A stretch of 64,000 nt of DNA from Dicyema japonicum (Eukaryota; Dicyemida; Rhombozoa; Dicyemidae). Every line of letters begins with the position of its first letter. Positions within the stretch are counted from its first letter, which is position 1. The stretch spans positions 14,525 to 78,524 of the forward strand of contig RDEW01000012.1 of the NCBI GenBank assembly GCA_011109175.1. The letters run 5' to 3'. Under the pieces are notes generated by a model. The model was not told where the DNA came from. It worked only from the letters and a program-made list of their open reading frames with translations, and made no database searches. The translations under genes were made by a program, and so were the position numbers. This document shows positions 43,171 through 53,850 of the stretch, piece by piece.

Positions 43171-44300
43171 CAAAAGATTTGTCTGTTTATCTACTTCAAC
43201 AAGCAAAACTCACTTGACCAAACTTCACTTACGGTGTCCTAATACTCCCAACCCACAAGAAATAGTCTAAAGTGATATAAAAGGGTATTTGATTCAATCT
43301 TCCGGAAGACCCTAACTGCAAAATCCTTAAATTTAAGTCATGGTTGGCGAATTTTAACAGCGACCGAAGGGGCGAGTGATATTAATATAAAAGTGATATT
43401 AAAAGATCCCAGTTATGTCCAACATTGTTAGTGACCGTCTCACTTCAGTACCCCAACTCCATCTTCAAGAAAAGTGACGAGGATAATGCAGAAGTCAATT
43501 TGAATGATTCCTTTATCCCCACCAAAAAGATCATTTGGAGTCACACAGCATTCGCCCATCAAGGTAATCTCGAGAATCCAAAAGAAAATAGGAATAGTTG
43601 AGATTTTTTTGCATTCCTCTTTATCTTCCACCTTTTCATTAGAGCTTATGTAAAAACAATTTATTTTACTGAGCATCGAATACGCCTGATAATTCGCTCT
43701 CACTATCGTTGCAGAGAAAATCGGAGGTGATACAAAACCGATACGTAATAATGGTATTCTTCTCAAAACAGACTCCCACCATGCTGTTACGAAAAATGCA
43801 AAACGTTAAGCCAATTGTGGATTACTTCACAAAATTGGCAAGTCCCCCAAACATTCACTATTGTCGGTAGTCGGAAACATATCTTAAATCTTCCCAAATA
43901 CGAAAAAACCTGTCTTTTGAAGATTATTCAAAGATCTAAGACTGAGGAAAATGAATTTGGACTTTAACTCTTGTAGTTTAATTAGTTTATTAGAGTAAAA
44001 GACGTCCATACTTGCAGTTGTGGAAACTCCTTCAGTGCATTGGGGGAGAGCAAATGATCCTTTTCGTGCCGGTCTGGCACCTAGACAGGTGGATCATATG
44101 GCGCTACTCAAATAGGAAGAGAGAGGAGGAACAGACGAACAAACATAAACTTCAACCAACTAGCCACGAAGCACCACAAAGCGCCACGCGGCTAAACTAG
44201 AGTATTTTTAGATGCTTAAGTAGCAACAATTTTTTAATGATAAAGGTTTAATAAACAAGAGCGATAAACAATTAATTATTGTGTTTTTAATAAATGCTAG
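43171..44300. other. Unassigned sequence
   Basis: No recognisable gene. A 108-residue minus-strand open frame (43440-43766) and a 62-residue plus-strand frame (44012-44200) show no family features I can name. Confidence 0.35.
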
Positions 44301-44309
44301 CTGCCGCTG

Positions 44310-44860
44310 ATATTCTTTGGATCCTGTGCTTACCACGGCCGTGCAACAATGGACAAAATGTGGACTAGATCCCGAAAGACCTTATTTCCCAAAAGATTGG
44401 GATGAAATTAAAACAACTAGAAAGTCTAAAAGAAATAGAAAGTACACAGATATTTATTGGCAAACGTATAAATTTGGAAGTCCTTGGTCAATACTTTCCC
44501 GGTTCACTCAGTTGGTACTCAACTGAGTGTAGATACTATTCGTGTTGGAGTTGCTCTTCGAATAGGCCTAGATGTCTGCTTGGAACACCGGCGCCGATGC
44601 GGTGGGAGAGGTGATAGGGAAGTAGTATATCTACTGCTATACAGATGGAGCACCGGGAGATTCTCTCGCCGGTTCGCCTCTCAGCCGATCTCGGGTGAGA
44701 CGTCTGGAGTTTTTTGGCCCTTCACGTAAAGTTTATCAGGTTGATAGAGCGGTTTGCAGATCTGCAGATGGGAGAGTCTAGAATGACACTATGGCTCTCC
44801 TAGAATATTGGGCTTGCGATCATGATGGGTAACTCTTATTCCTTGCTCAATGCCTCCAGG
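44310..44860 (+). pseudogene. LINE family B-related fragment (divergent subfamily)
   Basis: Frames at 44317-44729 include VALRIGLDVCLEHRRRCGG, the knuckle region of family B (compare IGIAQRLGVDVCVEHQCRCGG), followed by STGRFSRR (compare SAGRFPRH). Downstream at 44750-44830 the family's endonuclease region has decayed. It is more diverged than the 49.3-kb copy. Confidence 0.65.
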
Positions 44861-45783
44861 CCATAATCTAGTATTTTGACTTTCATTGATATTTTGCCTT
44901 CGTTTTTAATTAATTTAAGTTTTGTGTGGTTTTAATATCAATGAAAAATTGGATCTCATAAAGATCTATCTTTTTTCCAATTTTTTCCTCCTGACATGGT
45001 TTCCGTATAAGACACTCGACCACAACCAACTTGACTAGCTAGTTCAAATAATTCCTGACTTGCTAAACACTCAAATAACAAGAAAGCGTTTGAAAACTAA
45101 AATCTTAAGACCTGCATACTTCATTCGCAGGGGACAAGTTAAATTATTAAAAATTATAATCTATCAAAAAGAGCTACAAAAAATCCTTATTATCTACAAT
45201 TTTGTTCAATATATATTGTTAACTTAGACGTCCTAAACATAATTCTCTCGTCTTATTCCGAAAATTTCATAATACCTAAGACCTGTCGAGTGAACCGTAC
45301 AAGAAGTGTCTAATTTCGTCAGTGTTCATTTAAAATAACATACTTAAATACACCGTTTGAATTTGAGCTAAATAACGTTTATCCAAATAAAGAAGATTCC
45401 CATTATCCTCGGGTTTACCTTTGATCCGTTGATGATATTCATAAGTAATGTCAAGTTGATAGCTTCGAGAATCCAATAATTGGAATATTCCTTCGCACAC
45501 TCTTCAATATCTTCTATTCTACCAAGTATCGAAATAATGTTAAAATACACAATCTCATTTGCTTTCTGATTGTATAAAGTGACAATCAGATGCTAGACCA
45601 AGTCACTTAATATTAACTTAAAAATAAAAGGGATTCATACAAATAGTCGAGAAAATAAGATTAACTTTAATAGATGTTTAATTTGAAAATAAATGAGCTT
45701 ATATTGTCTGATAATAAGCATTCAAACTGCCACTTGAGTTAAATGTGATTTAAAGACATAAGAAAATAATATTTAAAATTATA
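44861..45783. other. AT-rich intergenic sequence downstream of Lox5
   Basis: No recognisable gene or repeat. A 60-residue minus-strand open frame (45368-45550) has no features. Confidence 0.4.
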
Positions 45784-46420
45784 TTAATGTGACATTGAGT
45801 AATACTCCCCATCTGGACCTGTTAAAGAAACAATGTTGTTTTCTTTTTTCCATTTCATTCGACGATTTTGAAACCATATTTTAAGTTGCCTCTCGGTTAA
45901 TTCAGTTTGTGATGCTAATTCTTTCCGCCTTCTTTTAGTAAGATATCTTGTTTTTCTAAATTCATTTTCAAGTAAATTTGTTTGTTCCTTAGAATAAGTT
46001 TGTCTCGTTCTGTGAGTTGAAGAACTAAAATTAACAAAATATTGAAAACCCAGAGTATCTAACAAAAGATTCTTTAAAGAAATCTTCTTTTTTCGAAAAA
46101 TCATTATCAAAAGACTTTTCATGCCATATAGTGGATGGGTATTTCAGATTAATTCCATTATTGATATTATTTTGAATATCCTCCATGCAATTATAGATAT
46201 TTGTTTGGTAAAAATCTGCATTATGTGGCTTATAGTTGTGATATAGCATGGGATAATGAGTTTTGTCATAAGGATCAGAAAATTTAGTAATATCAGGAAT
46301 AAAAGATGAGAAATGTGAAAAATCTTGCCCAAATTGATTAGCCGTTTGATCAAATGTTGATTGAATATCATTATGTAATTCTGAATTCCATTTAGTGTCG
46401 TTATAAAACTTTGAATTCAT
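45784..46420 (-). CDS. Lox5: Hox homeobox gene, Lox5 type, two exons
   Basis: Homeodomain transcription factor of the central Hox class, for axial patterning. Exon 1 is 46050-46420, intron 46025-46049 (25 bp, gttttcaat...tttag on the minus strand), exon 2 45784-46024; the spliced protein is 203 residues. Homeodomain at residues 127-186: [51 protein letters not shown] (Gln50). It is followed by N-I-V-S-L-T-G-P, matching the Lox5 peptide (K/S-LTGP) found just after the homeodomain in spiralian Lox5; this decides Lox5 over Antp/Ubx/Lox2/Lox4. The intron lies three residues before the homeodomain, the usual Hox position. The YPWM hexapeptide is not intact (YPSTIW at residues 94-99 may be its remnant). 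The Asn- and Tyr-rich N terminus is not otherwise recognisable. Start Met 46420 is the first in frame. Confidence 0.92.
46025..46049 (-). other. 25-bp intron of Lox5
   Basis: gttttcaatattttgttaat followed by tttag on the minus strand. Splicing gives [15 protein letters not shown] in frame. A second possible donor 13 bp upstream (ttt|gttaga) would break the frame. Confidence 0.82.
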
Positions 46421-46448
46421 GGTTATCTCTCAAATCCTTTAAACGGGC

Positions 46449-46456
46449 TTATATAT
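46449..46456 (-). promoter_or_regulatory. Putative TATA box of Lox5
   Basis: The minus strand reads taaaatatataagccc about 30 bp upstream of the Met codon. If real, the 5' UTR is nearly absent, in line with the compact gene structure. It is AT-rich and could be chance. Confidence 0.3.
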
Positions 46457-47689
46457 TTTAGCTTTTCAAGTGCAAAATCAACGTAGAAACGCTGACATCA
46501 GCCACATTAACAATAGAACAGAATTTTAAAACAGTAACCCAAAACCACAGATTTCCAACAAATAATAACCACCAATTAAAATCATTGTCTTTATGTTGCT
46601 ATTCAATACGCTTTCTTTTAAGTTAACCACAATTTTCTTTGTGTTCTGTCATTTCTCAAGATTTTTTAATAAAAATTTAGAAATAATTCAATAATAATAG
46701 AAATAACAGTAAATTAGCTTAGATTTATTGGTTAACAATTCACGTTTTTTTGTTATCATTATTAGCAATATACATAATCTGTGATCTTCGTACTTTTACT
46801 ATTGGAACAGTTTACCAGACGCTTCCTCTGTTCAGAACTTTAGGTTTTCTGAATCCATCACCTCATCCATGCTCAAGAGAAGGAAGATATTGGCTTTCAT
46901 ATGAAACTAAACAGACATTCACTGCAATAGATGTACGTCACTACCTTCCGCCCAATTAACCACTTGGCTGACTGCTTATTGTAATTAATATATACAAGGG
47001 TCGATAAATTTTGCTTTTTTAATAAATTATCAATCATAAACAACCAATATTTTAAAGATATTTAGAAATGCTGTGTGATATTAGAATGGCGCACGTTAGT
47101 TATGTGGCTACTTGAAGAATTTTTGTTTGTTTCTTCTGTTCCCCTCCATCCCTTTTGGCTTCAAGGAGCTTGAAATGTTAGTATGCTTTATCTGGCTCAC
47201 CATCTCTGGTGGCGCCAGATATATCATAAATTATATAAAAAAGGACCATTAACAACCATCCAGAATAGTTCCTCCTTAATACCACTTTGTGCAAATCCGA
47301 ACATGCGAAGACTACTGAAGGAGGCCGGGATCACCTGATTTTTTTTCATTCAGGGTATAATGGTGGTTTTTGGTTAAATAAATTTAATTCAAAATCTGTA
47401 AAGAATATTTCATAAAAATTGATAGATCAAAAGTGAATATTTTTATTTAATTTTTTCTTAAATTCAAAATTAGTCAGTGTTGCAAATACAGAATTCTTGT
47501 TAAGTTGTAATATTTTTCGTCAGATAAAAATTATATATTGCACTTCAACAATTTGCGTCATTTAACGTTTAAAACAAAATCTTTCAAAAATGCATTGAAA
47601 GAGAATCCCCCCATTTGAAGCTATTCTAAATATTTATGATTAACATTTTTCGGTTGAGGTGACACCACTCTCTTGCATTTTATGTCTGA
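46457..47689. other. Intergenic sequence upstream of Lox5
   Basis: No gene recognised. A 69-residue plus-strand frame (46750-46959) and a GC-richer patch at 47120-47340 have no family features. Regulatory DNA of the Hox gene may lie here; no element can be named. Confidence 0.4.
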
Positions 47690-48240
47690 TTCATTCTCGG
47701 GCGGCTCTATGGTGGTAACTATCTTTAACGCCAGAACCATCAATGACCGGTTGAAGAGTCACCCACTTTGTCAGGACTTGGAAAAGTACGGAAGATCGAT
47801 ATGCTGCCTTTAAGAGACAAAAGTCAAAGAAGGCCTAGATGAGTTTCACTGAGACTACACATTAATTTTATTTCCTGCTAACTGTAGATACTATGGACAA
47901 GGGTTTGGAATGAACAAGGACTTGTTTAATGAACTTTTTCATTATGGAGGATCAGCAATAGAATAAGCATTATTCAATTACGCGTAGGGTCTAATTGATT
48001 TAGAAGACTAATGCCCATCATCAATGTATACGCTTTGCATAGCGGTCGTATCTCGAATGACCAAGAAGAGCTGGATGTTTGCTACAAAGAACTATCCAGG
48101 ACCGTAAGAGCTCACTTCTTTTCTTTGAGAGTTATTGGAATGCGTACTTGGAGTCCTTCTTATTTCTTTTTTTTGTGAGTGATTGCAAAGTCGGAATGCG
48201 AAAGGGATGTGAATGTTTCATTGAACACGTGGATGGGATT
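47690..48240 (+). pseudogene. RTE-like LINE AP-endonuclease relic
   Basis: Decayed frames give T-I-F-N-A-R-T-I, an E-T-K-V box after ICCL, NCRYYGQGFGMNKDL, PIINVYALHSGRIS and DCKVGMRKG, in the order of the intact RTE-like endonuclease (LMTFNVRG, CLQETKI, CKHYGMGFALHVDYL, NVYAPHCGR, NAKAGMRMG). Strongly diverged, so probably an older subfamily. Confidence 0.7.
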
Positions 48241-48440
48241 TCAACATTCTGCGTGGTTTCATTGAATTCTAAGTACCTGGTCTTCCTCAAGAAACTTGGA
48301 CATATTGTGACACAATTAAAAATGACTGTGAAACGCAATGGCTCATCGAACTGGTCTCCATAGCGGTCCGAAGGGAAACGTAGCACCACTAAAGTCTGCT
48401 TAAAAAATACTTACTTTCTAATTTTAACAATAACAATAAA
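48241..48440 (+). pseudogene. LINE family B 3'-end fragment (plus)
   Basis: YLVFLKKLGHIVTQLK, then, in the next frame, ETQWLIELVSIAV, matches the end of the family B protein (FLKKLGRLATLK, ETQWLLQLISVAI). It ends in an A-rich tail at about 48425-48445. It sits inside the RTE-like relic. Confidence 0.72.
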
Positions 48441-48640
48441 ATCGTTCTAAAGTCCAGCGGATATGATCGAGTGGCTGTTACCTCTGACTACTGCCAGGGA
48501 TATCCTTTGGAAAAGCCACTCGGTTTCCCGACGCTCCCTCGAGGCTTTGGTCAATAGACACCCAAGTGCTCTAAGGAAAGAGACCGTCTTGGGGCCAAAG
48601 ACTCCGCTCGTCTCGACGACCACTGGCTGTACATGGAAAC
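48441..48640 (-). pseudogene. LINE family B 3'-end fragment (minus)
   Basis: The plus-strand text gcggatatgatcgagtggctgttacctctgactactgccagggata parallels 20468-20515 (minus-strand element). Thus it is a second family B tail, inverted relative to and tail-to-tail with 48241-48440. Confidence 0.7.
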
Positions 48641-48939
48641 GGTTTAGGAGCTGCTGTATTTCTTTATTTTTGAGTTTTCATATAAACGGGCGGCCTCTCC
48701 CGCTTTCATTGCCGACCTCAAAAGTTTCAGTGTTGAATTACATTGATTTAAGAAATTTCTGGCACAGTCTTGACAAACTTCTGCTACGCCTTTGAACTAT
48801 TTCAACATTCTGCGCACCATAAAACGATTTAGGCTGACTGCCGTCATACTCCTGGAATTTTGATACAAATTTATGATTAAAGTACTCAAACTGATTGGAG
48901 TACTTAAAGATTGAAGTACTCAAAAGTTTTCTGGATCGC
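48641..48939. other. Unassigned interval between LINE fragments
   Basis: A 99-residue minus-strand open frame (48738-49037) overlaps it but shows no family features. Probably filler DNA between broken elements. Confidence 0.3.
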
Positions 48940-49300
48940 GATTCAGTTATCTTGATGCAAACTTTCCTAACTAAAACGGGACTTAGGGTTCGCATTAAAA
49001 AAACCCTACCCTGGAAAATCATAGCAACAGTAAGCACACCTCAGTAAGATTTTATATCTCCATTACTATTTACCGTTTATTCTGCTCTCCACGCCTTCAG
49101 AAAGTTATACGTTAATAACGTTATGGAAATTGTGTACGCTGACGACGTGGACTGTCTCAAATGAATATCATCTGCTTGATGTAGCGCCTGGTCATTTAAA
49201 CAAATGGTTCCTATCCATGAACACATCTAAAACAGAGATTAAATAGATCAAAAAAATGGAGTTACGTAGAAACGAAAGATCGACAAAGTCGAAAAACTCT
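48940..49300 (+). pseudogene. RTE-like LINE reverse transcriptase relic
   Basis: Decayed frames show SPLLFTVYSALHAF, EIVYADDVDCLK (motif C) and LNKWFLSMNTSKTEIK, in the order of the intact RTE-like RT (PLLFTIYLESALRDL, IIYADDVDFVS, KWFLSVNVDKTEI). Probably the continuation of the endonuclease relic at 47690-48240, split by the family B tails. Confidence 0.75.
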
Positions 49301-49308
49301 ACAAACAA

Positions 49309-50515
49309 AAGAGGATGAACTCTCCAGAGTCACGGAGAAACTCTCCTTACTCGATGGTCATACAGCGTTCTTCCTTTTGAAGAATAGCATCGGCTTGCCC
49401 AAGCTCCTATATGCTCTCCGATGTACTCCCTGTTTCAAACATCGTGACATCCTCCTGTCACTGAATTGCTTCTAAACATCCACTTTGATGTGCCGCGTTG
49501 GAACCAATGCAAGCTTCCTACACGCCTCGGAGGAACGGGTCTCAGGTCGACGCTGGAGATCGCCTATCCAGCATATGTGTCATCGCTCTCAAGTGGAAGC
49601 CTTTTGGTCCAAGAAATTACGTTTTACGACCGGACTTTCTCGGGAAAGAGTCTTCGACGAAACTCGTCGCGGATGGTGTGAAACTGGTTTGGATATGCGG
49701 AACGATCCTTCGTGGCAACGTGACTGGGATGATAGCTACTCCAAGATTATCTTCGACGTTCTAAATTCTGAGACCAATCATCATCGTCTTGCATGCCTCG
49801 TGTCCGCCGCCAACCATGGGGCGGGAGCGTGGCTGGATGCACTCCCGTGTTCTTCCCTGGGGACCCTTTTTGGACGATGACTGTATTCGGATTGGGATCG
49901 CACAACGCCTGGGAGTTGATGTTTGCGTCAAACACCAATGTCGCTGTGGAGGGATCGTCGATGCCAAATGGCTGCACCCGCTCTCGTGCAAAAGGAGTGC
50001 GGGCAGAGCACCCCACCATGCTGCTATGAGCAACATTTTCATGCGAGCTTTTGAAGCGGCAGGCTTCCCGGCAGTACTGGAGCCTGTGGGATTGGACCGC
50101 GGAAATGAGAAAAGACCGGATGAGTTAACTATCTTTCTGTTCACTGAGGAAAAATCGCTCGTATGGGACTGCACTGTTGTGGATTCTTTCTCGAACTCGA
50201 TGATACTCAGCTCGGCGCAGTCTGCTGGATCGGCAGCCGATCTGGCCGAGAAAATCAAGAGTGAAAAATATGGCGAAATTGGAGACAGCTACCGTTTTGT
50301 ACCGGTAGCAATCGAGACGTCTGGTGTGGCCGGAAGTATTACAGCCTCTTTCCTAAAGGAAATCGGGGGAAATTGGCCCACCGCAAGAAAGACGTGCGGG
50401 GAGCGGTCTGGCTGAGACAACGAATTTGTATCGCAGTTGTCCGCGGAAACGCTTACTCCGTGATGTCAGCAGCCGCTCTCCCCCATAGTTAATAAATAAT
50501 ATTTATTGTTAATAG
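49309..50515 (+). pseudogene. LINE family B, 5'-truncated copy with largely open C-terminal region
   Basis: Starts within the post-RT region (KLSLLDGHTAFFLLKNSIGL, in the first frame at about 49330) and runs to the family tail (atgtcagcagccgct, cccatagttaataaataatattt). The longest frame (49789-50415, 208 residues) has RIGIAQRLGVDVCVKHQCRC, HPLSCKRSAGRAPHH, LEPVGLDRGNEKRPDELTI and SLVWDCTVVDSFS, so the knuckle and endonuclease motifs can still be read. Frameshifts near 49480-49700, 49790 and 50390 break the rest. Confidence 0.83.
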
Positions 50516-51310
50516 ATTTTTAATTTACACAATCCATAGTGTATTTACAAATATATGTGACCGGTTGAGAACGAGTTTAGGCTGAGAAAGAGGCGCAAAA
50601 ATCGATTTTGCCGTTGCAACGCCGTTGCGACATAAAACCGCAAAAAGTATATTAATTATCGAAGTGGGGATTGCAATTTTCGCGGCATGATTTCAGAGAG
50701 GAGACTCAATGTGTACATGGAAGAGATAAAAGACTGGCGCGGTTTTCATGAGTTAAAACTGTCAGAAGAAAAATCTAGTGCAATTAGGTTCTTCGGTCGG
50801 AATGGAAAAAAAATCAGAAAGACTCCGTATGCAGAATCAACATTGTGAGCTCCCTGAAGTATCTCGGAACAGCTTTTGAGAAATCTGAGGATATTGTGCG
50901 ATTTTAAACTCAAAAGGAAGAAAACCCACCATGCGATATTGTGTATTATGTAATTGAGACTCGAAATGGATATGTTTTTATTTATTTTTTCACGTACGAT
51001 CATTCCATCACTTTTTTATGGACTGGAAGGATGGTATTACACTGCATACAAAAAGCGTTTTATCTTGCTTCTTGAAAAATCGAAGAGAGCAGGGATCAAG
51101 ATTGCCCTACACAAAAGGCTCAACAAGAAGCTAGATGAAGATGAAAATTTACTAGTAATGTCGATTAGAGATGCAGCAGAAAAAAGGATAGAAAACTTCC
51201 TAAAAAGAGATGTTATCATTGACTCGTATGTTGCAGCACAGAATAAACGATAAAAGGGGTCTGAGAGCGCAGAGAAAAATTCAAGCGCTTGCAGGACTTG
51301 CCCCTCTTTA
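50516..51310 (+). pseudogene. LINE relic of a further family (RT thumb/connection)
   Basis: From about 50690: RLNVYMEEIKDWRGF, LSEEKSSAIRFFGRNGK, then SLKYLGTAFEKSEDI in another frame, and a 99-residue frame at 50954-51253 (IIPSLFYGLEGWYYTAYKKR, ...ALHKRLNKKLDEDENLLV). The spacing of KS-x-x-I-R-F, KYLG and YGLE-x-W is that of the RT thumb and connection of non-LTR elements. It is distinct from families A, B, RTE-like and Jockey-like here. Clade not assigned. Confidence 0.6.
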
Positions 51311-51352
51311 ATTTTCTTTGCAATAAAGTTGTTAAAGTTTAAAGTTAAAAAT

Positions 51353-51440
51353 GATTGCAGTTGTCCGCTAAAACGTTTACTCTGTAATGTCAGCAGCCGC
51401 TGTTCCCCATAGTTAATAAATAATATTTTATTGTTAAATA
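51353..51440 (+). mobile_element. LINE family B extreme 3' end fragment
   Basis: gattgcagttgtccgctaaaacgtttactctgtaatgtcagcagccgc and the tail cccatagttaataaataatatttt repeat 50425-50515 closely, in the same orientation, less than 1 kb downstream. Confidence 0.82.
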
Positions 51441-51815
51441 AAACGCAATTACTCGAAAAAAATTAGCGAAGTAAAAATTAAAATTTCTCAATTATTCTCG
51501 GCATTCATTAATTCAGATTTAAAATTTTTTTTATAAAAATATAAATTATAAAAAAAATTTCAATTTTTAGAATGATTTACCTCTAATTAAATAAAAGAAA
51601 ATCACCCGGGTATACTAATTGTTTTTGTTGTTATCAAGTTTGTTTTTTTGACGTTCCAGAAAAAGAAATTATTGGAGACAGGGTTTTAGAAGAGTACGCA
51701 CTGACACTAATGTAAAAACTCGTAGAGGTACTCTGAATGAGCATATGGACATCCATATCTATTACGTCAAAGAAATCTATCCTACTGGGATGATAATATG
51801 TGAATGCGAAGATAG
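51441..51815. other. AT-rich spacer
   Basis: AT-rich and without recognisable genes. The last part (51700-51815) is GC-richer and may be old LINE DNA. Confidence 0.35.
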
Positions 51816-52110
51816 TTAGTTAGTTAATAGCACTTCCGCGTTGCCATAAGCACGTAAAATGCCTAGGGTTTCGCTCGTGCCGTACACTCGACTATCCTCC
51901 CAGTCAGCCCTCTCCATCTAGCTCTGTTTCTCGCGCGTTTACGAATATCCACAAAATCGTCTCCAGTTTTGAGTTGACCGCCAATTCGTGCGTAATCGTT
52001 GTTAATGCAGAGATGATTTGAATAGTAATCTTCCATGATTTGATTGCAAGGAATCACTTCGTCTATTCTCAGAACATGTCCGAAAAGCCACCAGCGTGAG
52101 GTAATTACTT
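51816..52110 (-). pseudogene. C-terminal fragment of a second RTE-like family
   Basis: The frame at 51863-52057 (VIPCNQIMEDYY, GGQLKTGDDFVDIRKRARNRARWRGLT) parallels the end of the RTE-like protein (KAMEDYFVS, KTGDDLDELRSLAFDRGRWKRLT). The 3' tail on the minus strand is a short CTAA-type repeat (ttagttagttaa on plus at 51817-51828), unlike the (TAA)n tail of the main family, so a separate subfamily is likely. Confidence 0.7.
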
Positions 52111-52553
52111 ATCTGCTCATTGCGAAGATAGCAGAGACTTGGCTAATTTAGATACAAAATAAATGTTTGTTCGATTAAAATTAATTGTCACCGTCCGTAC
52201 GTAGAACTCCACAAGAACCAATCGAAATAAAAATTAGTACCGTGGATAATTCAGAATTATCTGAGTTGAATGATGTAATTTTTAGTTAAAATCGTTAATA
52301 TTTTTAGTTAAAACCATTCAAAAATATTTTTTAATCTTTTTGGCTTAATGTGGAGATTAGATTAAGTTGTTGATTAGGAATGAGATAAGGTATTGATTAG
52401 AGTTGAAGTTATGTATTGATTATGTTTGATGCTAGATAGTGACTTAGCGCTATTTTTAGGAAAGGGATTTGAATTTGTCAAAGTTATGGTTAAAATTAGA
52501 ATTAGACATGGTTAAGGAATAGGTTTTATGATGTTTTTAGGTTTAAGAATAAA
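52111..52553. other. AT-rich intergenic sequence
   Basis: From about 52300 the composition shifts to G-rich on the plus strand (ttgattaggaatgagataagg-like), running into the TTAGGG-like patch. No gene recognised. Confidence 0.4.
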
Positions 52554-52638
52554 AATTAGGGTTAGGGACTAGGTATTAGGATTTGGGTTAAGGGTTAGGG
52601 ACTAAGGTTAGTGTTAGAGATTAAGGTCAGGGTTTTGG
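52554..52638 (+). repeat. Degenerate TTAGGG-like (telomere-type) repeats
   Basis: attagggttagggactaggt, gggttaagggttagggacta, then ttaggtcaggg-like variants: several exact and many one-off copies of the animal telomere unit. The G-rich strand is the plus strand. Too short and mutated to be a chromosome end; interstitial. Confidence 0.6.
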
Positions 52639-52869
52639 TTTTATGTTTGTGTAGGAGTTTTACGGTATAAAACTATTTCAGTTAGTAGCTAAGAAAAAAT
52701 AATTTTTCAATATTAAAAATTAATTTTCGCTTAGTTTTTTTATTTAAATGTTTAATAACATTTCCTACATTAATTGTATTCAATTTTTTCTGGTTGTTCT
52801 AATATTATATTTTGAATGAATAATTAATGCCATACATCCAATGGATTTGAAAAAAATTGTATATGGACT

Positions 52870-53850
52870 ATTGCTCAAGAGATTCACCAGACAAATCACT
52901 GTGGACATATCGCTCTGGATGCGCTTTGTCGTAGGAGATTTTGCGCTATTAAAAAAACTTTTATTCGTTAAGTTGTAAAAAACTGCAATGTTTGCAAGTT
53001 TGCAGTGCCTTTTAAACAATATGATGATTTTAGTCATATTGATTTGCCTAATGAGAGATTTCAAGTTGATTGATCTTAAAAGTTTAAAGTTTATTAGTTA
53101 TTATTGTTGATTTGAGAATCAAAATGATTCTTTTTTTATTATTTTCTGTAGTAGACATATATTCAAATATGCAATCACCAGGAACCTACTGAACAAAAGT
53201 GGAAGAGTGGTTGCCAATAAATAAGAAGAATTTTTATGGATCACGGGCCTTGTAAAAACTTGCAATCAGAAAATGGTACGGAGTTCAAGAATGACCATAT
53301 AAGAAAAATCTGTCAAGAGTACAGAATTATTCAAATTCATGGACGACCCAACAATCCCCAGAGTCAAGGGATTGTTGAAGATTCAATCAGACGATCTCAC
53401 GGAGTTTTCGAAAATGATGGCTATGGTTGACAAGAAAGAGTGGATAAAGCACATTCGAAAGACTGTGTTTTTATACAATCAAATGCCTCACTCATCCATA
53501 GGTTAATTTGTGCTTTTATTTTTTTGTAGTTGTTAGTCCGTTTCAGAGATATCAAGGGATTCTGGGCTACAACATCATTGTGAAAAATAGTGTAACGGAG
53601 AAAGACGGTGAAGAAAACCTGGAAATTGTGAATAATATTGCTGAATTAACAGAGCCAAACGGTGAAGACAGCCCCGAAACATATAGTAAAGGTTTTTTTT
53701 CTATAATTTTACAAAAGGTGATTTGATTTTCCTCGGGTAGACTTGAATTCTCCTTATTATAAAAGGATGAATAAAAAGATGGGATTGCATCGATCGAAAT
53801 ATGAATTTAACATTGGAGATAGTGTATTCAATTTATAATTACTTAAAAGG
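52870..53850 (+). pseudogene. Integrase relic (KRBA2/Ginger-like), with possible mini-intron
   Basis: Decayed integrase. HHCC-like zinc domain (H-CGHIALDALCRRRF ... NCNVCKF, 52890-53010), then FQVD and, after a one-base loss, LIDLKS; KYAITRNLLNKSGRVVA; LQSENGTEFKN (catalytic Asp position, here S-E-N-G); HGRPNNPQSQGIVEDSIRR (catalytic Glu); and W-I-K-H-I-R-K ... YNQMPHSSI. A candidate 28-bp GT-AG intron (53502-53529) then joins to VVSPFQRYQGILGY. At about 53765, RMNKKMGLHRSKYEFNIGDS is typical of the C-terminal integrase segment. Multiple stops. The sequence resembles Ginger/KRBA2-type integrases of DNA transposons more than those of LTR elements; no LTRs or TIRs were found. Confidence 0.72.
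53502..53529 (+). other. Candidate 28-bp intron within the integrase relic
   Basis: gttaatttgtgctttt...ttgtag. Removal keeps one frame through NQMPHSSI to VVSPFQRYQG, the conserved HSS-x-G/x-SPF segment of integrases. Confidence 0.6.

Noticed and set aside
46750-46959. 69-residue plus-strand frame upstream of Lox5
   Set aside because: No homology, codon pattern or splice context to support a gene.
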